Origin: Rikenellaceae bacterium
GTDB taxonomy: Bacteria > Bacteroidota > Bacteroidia > Bacteroidales > UBA932
Reading direction: 5' to 3'
DNA: 12,982 bases
Assembly: GCA_900771005.1 (NCBI GenBank)
Contig: CAAGMI010000356.1
Coordinates: 1-12,982 of the forward strand
Position numbers and translations under genes: made by a program. This document shows positions 7,794-12,982 of the stretch, one piece after another (position 1 is the first letter of the stretch; every line of letters begins with the position of its first letter). The notes below the pieces were generated by a model, which worked only from the letters and a program-made list of their open reading frames with translations, did no database searches and was not told the origin of the DNA.

Positions 7794-10292
7794 TTAATCC
7801 GCCGTCAAGCCGCTGAAGCCCTGCCCAATCACGCCGCGATTGGCGTTTTCCTGAACGTCTCTCGGAAGCAGTCGCAGGAGCCGCAGCGCGGCTTTGCGCA
7901 TACCGTCGAGATCGTCAAGCTTAATCGCCCGAGACCCCTGTTCAAACAGGCGATTGGCCTCATCCGTATCCGACATTTCATTGCGGTGCTGATACTCATA
8001 AGAAAGGAGGCCTTTCCAATGTTCGGGCTGATTGCGCATGACATCGCGATACAGTTCCCAGCAGTCCTCTTTCAGACGATCAAGTTCAGCCACGTTCTTC
8101 TTTACGCGCTGCTTATCAAGGCGTTCCTTTACGTTGGCGACCTCGCTACGTTGAGCTGAAGTCTGACGATCAGAGAACTTCTCGATTTCTTCAAGTGCAT
8201 ACTCGATCTCCTCGATCTTCTCGGGGACCTTGGCCTGCTCTTCGATTTCGTCGAGCTTCATGCGTAGTTCAATGATTCGCATTTGCAACTGCTGAGATCC
8301 TTCGACTTCGCCAGCACGAACCCAGAGCGAATCAATCTCGTCGACCTTCGCATGGATTCCGTTCTCCTGCGCAGAATCCGCTTTCTCGAGCATCTTCGAT
8401 AGGCGAGCCTTCTCACGCGCAAAACCGGCACGAAGCTCATCCTCCGTTTCTCCTGCCTTCTTGTCGATTTCGATCTTCGTGGAGAACGCCTCGTCAATCA
8501 GCGGGATGTACGCCTCGATCTTCAGGAGTCCCGTCTCCTTTGCGGAAATGGTGACCTCGACATCGCTACCCAGCGGCAAATCGTGCTTCAGGGATTCAGA
8601 AGAAAGAAACAGCTGGCCAAGCTTACGATTGTGATCGGCCAAACGTCCATAATCACCATTCATCGCTTCAAGCACCGGAATCTCGATCACCGTCTTTTCG
8701 CCACGCTTGAGTGTCTTGTTGGTTCTGGTGACGCTGGTGGTCTTTTTAAACGGATACTCCGTTCCTTTCTGCACGATACGAATGACCTTGTTATCGTCAA
8801 GACCAATGGAAATGTCGCTGCAAACCGTCTGTGCCTTGATCGTTGCACCAATCGTATACGGTATCTCCGTCGTGTCACACGGCAATTTCGTACCGGTAGA
8901 ATCCATCAAAGCAATATCAAACATGTTCTGATCGCCGGTTTCCGCCGAAAGGCGCAGGACGAATTTGCCTTCGTCGTTCAATGGAATCGCTCCGCTTGAC
9001 CATTTCGTCTTGCGATTCGTAAACTCAATCGTACACCCGGCAACGGAGCCGCCGGAAGGAGGCAAGACCTCACCCGTGACCTTCGGATCATCATCCGGGC
9101 CAATCGGCTTGTAGTTAAGCGAGAGCTTATAAGTACCGGTCGCGACCGGAGCCGCAACTGCATTACGCGTCGCCTTGTCGATGCGCTGCGTTCCGGCGAA
9201 AACTGCCGCTCCCTGCGCCACTACCGTGAGCGGATCAACACTATGATCCAATTCAACGCCGAGCTTGTCGGAAAGGATATCGCGGAAATACGGCGCGAGG
9301 GTCGGGCCGCCGACAAGGATCGTCTTTTCGATTGCCGAAGTGGAAAGGTTCTTTTCCGCAAGAACCGCCTTGCATTTTTCAACTGCGCGTTCAATCAGCG
9401 GTTCTGCAATGTCCGACAGCTGATTCTGTGTCAGCTTAAAGCCGTCAAGCTCGACCTCGTTCCCGTCATCATCTTCAAATACGCAATCTTCAAGCGTTGT
9501 CTCCGTCTGGCGAGAGAGATCGATTTTCGCAAACTCCACCGAACGCTTGATCTTCGCCAACGCGCTCCGCCAATGTGCGTTGCCACGCTTAAAGTCGGGA
9601 AGGTTATAATTGTCATTCAAGTGGGGAATAATGATATTCTCGATAATGCCCCAGTCGATGTCCGCGCCGCCAAGGAAGTTGTCTCCGCCGTGGTTGACAA
9701 CTTGAATATCGCCATCCTCGGCCTTCATCACAGCGGCATCGAAGGTTCCGCCGCCGAAGTCGAAGACAAGCCAAAATGACTTCTTGGCCATGTCCGCCTG
9801 AAATCCGTAAGCAAGCGACGCCGCAACCGGCTCCTGTAGCAGTGGGCATTGTGTAAAGCCCGCAAGTTCCGCCGCCTTTTTCGTCGCCATGCACTGACGC
9901 TGGGCAAAGGCAGCCGGGATGGTGATCACAGCTGCCTTAATGTCCTCGTCGAGTCGCTGCTGAACATTGCCCTTGAGACTCTTCAACACTTCAGCCGAAA
10001 CTTCTTCCGGAGTCTTCGTTATTCCAGCCGACTTGAAGTTATACACCGAATCACCGCCCATGCGACGCTTGAATTCGATATAAACATCTTCGGCAGAGCG
10101 GTCATCGACTAATTTGTCCATTACTCGCATGCCAACCATCACCTTTCCCTGCTTGCCGATATACACGGCAGAGCGTGTAATGTCAGTATCAAGATTGCTC
10201 TTGATCACTTCGGGCTTAACGCCCTTGAGAACTGCGATTGCGCTGTTTGTCGTGCCGAGATCGATGCCGAAGTCAATTGTAGAACGCGCCAT
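7794..10292 (-). CDS. Hsp70-family chaperone (DnaK-like) with an extra domain between ATPase and substrate-binding domains
   Basis: At 832 residues this is about 200 longer than housekeeping DnaK. The ATPase domain (1-~370) is intact: GIDLGTTNS (9-17), the catalytic Lys in FKRRMG (K75), TIPAAF (124-129), QEPVAASLAYG (153-163), DFGGGTFD (178-185) and ILVGGPTLAP (325-334). The part equivalent to the DnaK linker and first substrate-domain strand (SDISIGLD, then RIVQKGTEYPFKKT) starts only at about 492, so roughly 105 extra residues (about 386-486) are inserted. These look like a beta-sandwich (Y.L.L...P..D.P..TGEVLPP...G). The beta substrate domain covers about 488-610, followed by a long charged helical region (611-832) with coiled-coil character. 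There is no EEVD-like acidic tail. GrpE lies just upstream and a J-like protein downstream. This is a dedicated, non-housekeeping Hsp70, probably cytoplasmic. Confidence 0.93.
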   Translation of the reverse strand: MARSTIDFGIDLGTTNSAIAVLKGVKPEVIKSNLDTDITRSAVYIGKQGKVMVGMRVMDKLVDDRSAEDVYIEFKRRMGGDSVYNFKSAGITKTPEEVSAEVLKSLKGNVQQRLDEDIKAAVITIPAAFAQRQCMATKKAAELAGFTQCPLLQEPVAASLAYGFQADMAKKSFWLVFDFGGGTFDAAVMKAEDGDIQVVNHGGDNFLGGADIDWGIIENIIIPHLNDNYNLPDFKRGNAHWRSALAKIKRSVEFAKIDLSRQTETTLEDCVFEDDDGNEVELDGFKLTQNQLSDIAEPLIERAVEKCKAVLAEKNLSTSAIEKTILVGGPTLAPYFRDILSDKLGVELDHSVDPLTVVAQGAAVFAGTQRIDKATRNAVAAPVATGTYKLSLNYKPIGPDDDPKVTGEVLPPSGGSVAGCTIEFTNRKTKWSSGAIPLNDEGKFVLRLSAETGDQNMFDIALMDSTGTKLPCDTTEIPYTIGATIKAQTVCSDISIGLDDNKVIRIVQKGTEYPFKKTTSVTRTNKTLKRGEKTVIEIPVLEAMNGDYGRLADHNRKLGQLFLSSESLKHDLPLGSDVEVTISAKETGLLKIEAYIPLIDEAFSTKIEIDKKAGETEDELRAGFAREKARLSKMLEKADSAQENGIHAKVDEIDSLWVRAGEVEGSQQLQMRIIELRMKLDEIEEQAKVPEKIEEIEYALEEIEKFSDRQTSAQRSEVANVKERLDKQRVKKNVAELDRLKEDCWELYRDVMRNQPEHWKGLLSYEYQHRNEMSDTDEANRLFEQGSRAIKLDDLDGMRKAALRLLRLLPRDVQENANRGVIGQGFSGLTAD
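8835..9137 (-). other. Region encoding the beta-sandwich-like insertion of the Hsp70
   Basis: This segment corresponds to about residues 386-486 of the Hsp70. In DnaK the end of the ATPase domain (GAAVxxG) and the DVTPLSLGIE strand are about 25 residues apart. Here GAAVFAG (361-367) and SDISIGLD (492-499) are about 130 apart. The extra sequence alternates short hydrophobic strands with Gly/Pro/Asp turns (YKLSLNYKPI, VTGEVLPPSGG, KFVLRLSAE, FDIALMDSTG), like an Ig- or carboxypeptidase-regulatory-like fold. The fold is inferred from pattern only. Confidence 0.6.
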
Positions 10293-10316
10293 AGTTTTTT
10301 TCCTTAAGTTTGTGTG

Positions 10317-10925
10317 TTAATTGTTTTCCGCCTGTCCGGATTTCGGACGGCCAATGACAACCTCTGCCGGTTGAAGCAGGCGGGTTTGACCTTCGGAATT
10401 CGTCAACCTAACCGTAGGCATAAGAACCTCGATATAGGTATCTTCCTTCAGATCTTGACGCTCCTCATAGGAAATGACCTTAACCGCGCTTCCTTCGCGG
10501 TGTGGCTTCCCCTCATAATCACCTATCACTTCAATACCGCCGTTCGCCATAGCCGTCTCGAGCGAATTGATGTAACGGCCGACCTTGGCAATAGCTCGTT
10601 CATCAAGTTCTTCTTTTAAGACACCATCCTTTTTACCTTCCTCATCAAGAATCTGGTTCTTGATACGCCAGATGTTCGTGGCGATGTTGGCATAGAGCTT
10701 CTCGGACTTCTCCTGCTCCACTGTCACGGGTGACGGGACTTTCGCGTCGTCAGAGGGAACCGTTCCAACGGGGAACGCCGCCACACTTTCCGGGAGAAAC
10801 TGCCTCATCGCGGTAACGACAACCTTTTGAAGCGACACGACATCTCCCGATGCCAGTGCCTTGCGAAATTCCTGAGATAGATTTTTCGCGACTTCCTTTG
10901 GTAATCCTTTTGGTTTTTCTTTCAT
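10317..10925 (-). CDS. GrpE-like nucleotide exchange factor
   Basis: This is a 202-residue soluble protein. Residues about 130-194 match the GrpE C-terminal beta domain: GIEVIGDYEGKPHREGSAVK, then TYIEVLMPTVRL and LLQPAEVVIGRP, corresponding to 'GvevI...G..fdp..heAv', 'tV.eVlq.GY.l' and 'lRpA.VvVak'. The preceding helix (RAIAKVGRYINSLETAMANG, 110-129) matches the helix leading into that domain. The N-terminal part is short helices (10-45) and a Pro-rich linker rather than the long GrpE dimer coiled coil, so this is a diverged member. GrpE proteins release ADP from Hsp70, and the partner Hsp70 is encoded 24 bp downstream. A ribosome site AAGGAG begins at the kinase stop codon, giving tight coupling to the kinase. 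I leave the symbol blank because it is not the housekeeping grpE. Confidence 0.8.
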   Translation of the reverse strand: MKEKPKGLPKEVAKNLSQEFRKALASGDVVSLQKVVVTAMRQFLPESVAAFPVGTVPSDDAKVPSPVTVEQEKSEKLYANIATNIWRIKNQILDEEGKKDGVLKEELDERAIAKVGRYINSLETAMANGGIEVIGDYEGKPHREGSAVKVISYEERQDLKEDTYIEVLMPTVRLTNSEGQTRLLQPAEVVIGRPKSGQAENN

Positions 10926-10934
10926 GTTCTCTCC

Positions 10935-12032
10935 TTACATTGCAATTCCCATACGCCAAAGGCGTACTTGTTCCGCGTATTTAGAACGAAGTGACGGACA
11001 TTGATTAAACGCTTCTTCCATTTTGTCAGCAGCATCTCCCAATGCGCCATCCTTCGCAAGCTTACGAGCGAGTTTCGCCATCTCACGTCCGGCATCTTCA
11101 TCCAAGGAGGCGTTCCCACCAAGAATACTTTTTACCGAAGTCGGACTTAAAGATTTGCCAGACGAATTTTTCACCCCCGGCTTCCATGTTTCAAGAACCT
11201 CAAGAAGTTCATCGGCACTCTGATACCGCTTGCTTGCATCGAAATCTATGCACTTCATTACAATGCGGTCGAGCTTCGGATTTACCTGAACGTTCCAATC
11301 ACTGGGTTTGTCAGGAATCTTCCACTTTGAGGCATCTTGCCCCCAACCGAGATCGGCATCAACCTCAAACGGGAGTTCGTCCGTAAGCAACAAATATAGT
11401 GTCACGCCCAACGCAAAAACATCAGCCGCAGGGGAGTCGCTATGCCGCTTCCCGGTGAATGCTTCCGGGGGCTTAAAGGCAAGCGTACCGGCAGCAGTCG
11501 CAAGAAGCGTCAAAGGGTTAACCTCTTTGGCGAGTCCGAAGTCGCTAAGACGTGCGCGAAGTCCATCCGCCTCGTAGCCGACAAGGATGTTTTGTGGCTT
11601 AATGTCACGGTGGATAATTGGCGGACTTGCCTTATGCGCTACACAGAGCCCGCGACAAATCTGCTTCATCAAATCAACGCAGGTTTCAACGGGAATATGC
11701 TTTCTGCCATACGAACGCCAGAACTTATCGAGAGTTCCGCCGGGAACATACTCCATCGTGAAGTATCCGCACATCCCCATTTTCGTGTCTACGGTATTGG
11801 CATCAAACACACGAACGATATTGGGATGCCCGATTTTGGAAAGCAGAATCGCTTCACCAAGCATCTTCACGACCTCGTCAGCGTCTTTGAAAGTCTGCTT
11901 AAAGACCTTCATGGCCTGCCGACCAAGAAACTTATGATTAACACGATACACCTCGGCAAACGCTCCCTCTCCGAGGAAACGCTCCACCTCGTATGTATCT
12001 CTAATCTTAGTTCCTTCTTCTAACAAAGCCAT
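10935..12032 (-). CDS. Soluble eukaryotic-type Ser/Thr protein kinase (Hanks type)
   Basis: This 365-residue protein has a complete kinase domain at about 14-281. The glycine loop is GEGAFAEV (21-28), the ATP-binding Lys is in AMKVF (K42) and the partner Glu is probably E60 (LGEAILLSKIGHPNIV). The catalytic loop is HRDIKPQN (141-148), the metal motif is DFG (164-166) and the P+1 motif is PPE (188-190). The alpha-F anchor is ADVFALG (203-209). HRD makes it an RD kinase, and T175, T179 and T183 in the activation segment are candidate autophosphorylation sites. The C-terminal tail (about 290-365) is helical and has no transmembrane helix or PASTA/sensor domain, so input probably comes from partner proteins. 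AGAAGG lies 7 bases before the ATG. It is 12 bp downstream of the tail-anchored protein and 9 bp upstream of the GrpE-like gene, so cluster components are its likely substrates. Confidence 0.95.
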   Translation of the reverse strand: MALLEEGTKIRDTYEVERFLGEGAFAEVYRVNHKFLGRQAMKVFKQTFKDADEVVKMLGEAILLSKIGHPNIVRVFDANTVDTKMGMCGYFTMEYVPGGTLDKFWRSYGRKHIPVETCVDLMKQICRGLCVAHKASPPIIHRDIKPQNILVGYEADGLRARLSDFGLAKEVNPLTLLATAAGTLAFKPPEAFTGKRHSDSPAADVFALGVTLYLLLTDELPFEVDADLGWGQDASKWKIPDKPSDWNVQVNPKLDRIVMKCIDFDASKRYQSADELLEVLETWKPGVKNSSGKSLSPTSVKSILGGNASLDEDAGREMAKLARKLAKDGALGDAADKMEEAFNQCPSLRSKYAEQVRLWRMGIAM

Positions 12033-12044
12033 TTATTTACCTTC

Positions 12045-12533
12045 TTACAATACTGCTGCCAACAATTTATAGCCGAAGAACACAACGCCCAACACAGCTA
12101 CCAATGGAACGAGGCATCCGGTTTTTGCCGGAGCTTTTCTCGTGCCGCCTAACATTTCCTTGGGCATCCGACTTTTTAACGCTTTCATTTCTGCCGATAG
12201 GTCGGACCGCAAATAGCACCCATCCGGTGCCTCTTTAGAATCAACTCCCGCATAGCCATCAATATACAAATTAAAGCCATCATCCTCCGGCGCACCTTCT
12301 TTAACGATTCGATAACAATCTAAAGTGTGTCCATTGTCGATTTTATGCGTACTGCAACGGGCAAACAAGAGATTCGATCCGTCGAGAGATTCCAATCTGT
12401 CAAGATAGAAGTAACCACCGACTACCGAAGACGTAAGAACAGGATTTGCAGTGCTGCGGCCAAACCCACTCGCAGGATCACCGCTATGGCCATTACAGAA
12501 AAACACGGTTGTTTTAGGGCCTTCTTTTGCCAT
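12045..12533 (-). CDS. Tail-anchored membrane protein of unknown function
   Basis: This 162-residue protein has a soluble N-terminal part of about 125 residues and a single hydrophobic C-terminal helix (139-162, CLVPLVAVLGVVFFGYKLLA) after a basic linker (TRKAPAKTG). There is no N-terminal signal, so it should be tail-anchored with its domain in the cytoplasm. The domain is rich in aromatic and Gly/Asp residues, with cysteines at 13, 60, 73 and 106 (FFCNGH, ARCSTH, DCYRI, DGCYLR). These could bind metal, but the spacing matches no pattern I know. I recognise no family. The start is well supported by GGAAGGAG (12541-12548), 7 bases upstream. The gene follows the regulator by 36 bp and precedes the kinase by 12 bp, which suggests it may anchor or regulate the kinase at the membrane. 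Confidence 0.8.
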   Translation of the reverse strand: MAKEGPKTTVFFCNGHSGDPASGFGRSTANPVLTSSVVGGYFYLDRLESLDGSNLLFARCSTHKIDNGHTLDCYRIVKEGAPEDDGFNLYIDGYAGVDSKEAPDGCYLRSDLSAEMKALKSRMPKEMLGGTRKAPAKTGCLVPLVAVLGVVFFGYKLLAAVL

Positions 12534-12569
12534 TATATTTCTCCTTCCCGTTACTTGCTGTAATTGATT

Positions 12570-12824
12570 TCAAATGTTGTTTGCCTTTAATTCGCAGATT
12601 CGTTTTTTCATCGCATCGAGTTCATCGAATCTAAACTCCACGATGTCGCCGATATCGCATTGCATCGCCATACAGACTCTTTTCAAAATGGCCGTACTGA
12701 CGTCTTCACCGCGTGTCATGCGAGCGATGGTAAAAGACGAGATGCCGGTCGCGTTCCGCAAATCGGTCTTGTTCATGTCTTTGTCAATCAGCAACTTCCA
12801 CAGCTTCTTGTACGATACACTCAT
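12570..12824 (-). CDS. Small Cro/C1-type (XRE family) HTH regulator
   Basis: This 84-residue protein is almost entirely one helix-turn-helix domain of the compact HTH_26-like XRE class: YKKLWKLLIDKDMNKTDLRN (scaffold helices), ATGISSFTIARMTRGEDVST (recognition region) and LKRVCMAMQCDIGDIVEF (closing helices). The final 20 residues form a charged helix. Members of this class are typically DNA-binding repressors or autoregulators. AGAGGA (12834-12839) lies 9 bases before the ATG. The gene is the first in the co-directional run, 36 bp upstream of the tail-anchored protein, and a probable promoter precedes it. It is therefore a good candidate for controlling the whole operon, its own promoter included. 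No ligand or sensor domain is visible. It is not known whether it acts on this locus. Confidence 0.9.
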   Translation of the reverse strand: MSVSYKKLWKLLIDKDMNKTDLRNATGISSFTIARMTRGEDVSTAILKRVCMAMQCDIGDIVEFRFDELDAMKKRICELKANNI

Positions 12825-12982
12825 TGAAATCTATCCTCTTGTGAGAACTTTGCCTTATATTATATTTGGACTTTACCCGTTTTTTTCATGACTGAAAATC
12901 CAGCCCTCCGGCACCGCCTTCCGCACCCGCGAAAAGCTACACCTTCAAGCGGTGGGAATGATACCACAAGCGAAGCAGAAAA
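12825..12982 (-). promoter_or_regulatory. Leader region with probable operon promoter
   Basis: Read on the minus strand, a perfect TATAAT (12859-12864) lies 34 bases upstream of the regulator's start codon. No good -35 box is at the standard distance; the best is ATGAAA with a 19-base spacer, so it may be activated or weak. Two direct repeats, AAAGTCC (12868-12874) and AAAGTTC (12845-12851), flank the -10 box with starts 23 bp apart and could be regulator sites. Beyond about 12890 the sequence becomes GC-rich and holds no complete gene. Confidence 0.45.

Noticed and set aside
8583..8999. Plus-strand open frame of 138 codons
   Set aside because: It is antisense to the Hsp70 substrate-binding region, with no domain and no supporting ribosome site.
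9243..9779. Plus-strand open frame of 178 codons
   Set aside because: It lies wholly inside the Hsp70 ATPase domain on the opposite strand and its translation shows no family features; it is a codon-bias shadow.
7794..10292. Housekeeping dnaK
   Set aside because: The protein is much longer, has an insertion at the interdomain linker and no acidic EEVD-like tail, and the context is accessory; it is a specialised Hsp70.
11442..12023. Plus-strand open frame of 193 codons
   Set aside because: It is antisense to the kinase, which carries every catalytic motif in the minus frame.
12888..12982. Possible divergent plus-strand gene starting MTENPALRHRLPHP and running off the right edge
   Set aside because: There is no ribosome site before the ATG and the composition (Arg/Pro/His/Ser-rich) is not protein-like; it is too short to judge.
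1..12982. CRISPR array, tRNA, rRNA, insertion sequence or transposase
   Set aside because: No regularly spaced DNA repeats, cloverleaf-like segments, conserved rRNA stretches, transposase motifs or terminal inverted repeats were seen.

Overview
The window is a tightly packed, single-strand gene cluster. Every credible gene lies on the minus strand, so it is read from right to left. The style suggests a PVC-superphylum bacterium (Lentisphaerota, Kiritimatiellota or Verrucomicrobiota-like). The reasons are a eukaryotic-type Ser/Thr kinase clustered with a divergent Hsp70, several large lineage-specific membrane proteins, and repeats rich in LW..YDF..L...QW motifs. This assignment is by style only: there is no rRNA or housekeeping marker.

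Layout in transcription order. The leader (12982-12825) carries a plausible promoter. It is followed by a small Cro/C1-type HTH regulator (12824-12570) and a tail-anchored protein of unknown function (12533-12045). Next come a soluble Ser/Thr protein kinase (12032-10935), a GrpE-like protein (10925-10317) and an enlarged Hsp70 with an extra domain between its ATPase and substrate-binding domains (10292-7794). These are followed by a TPR-like single-pass membrane protein (7790-7098), a stand-alone Clp N-domain protein (7101-6655) and a 1184-residue membrane protein with six ~81-residue solenoid repeats (6651-3097). The last members are a protein with a degenerate J-domain-like N-terminus and a C-terminal zinc ribbon (3095-1680) and a membrane-anchored protein ending in a WYG...LFG beta domain (1676-435). 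A possible 35-residue ORF (424-317) follows with a good ribosome site. The window ends inside an AlbA_2/Schlafen-type gene (269-1), which may be a separate unit.

From the kinase to position 435 the gaps run from a 4-bp overlap to 24 bp, and most junctions are 1-3 bp. This strongly suggests one operon with translational coupling. The inferred theme is a dedicated, non-housekeeping chaperone machine: Hsp70 plus a GrpE-like exchange factor, a J-like partner and a Clp-type substrate-recognition domain. It would be controlled by a kinase and tied to the membrane by four anchored proteins. I do not recognise this exact combination as a named system. What it acts on (protein quality control, envelope assembly, signalling or conflict) cannot be read from sequence alone.
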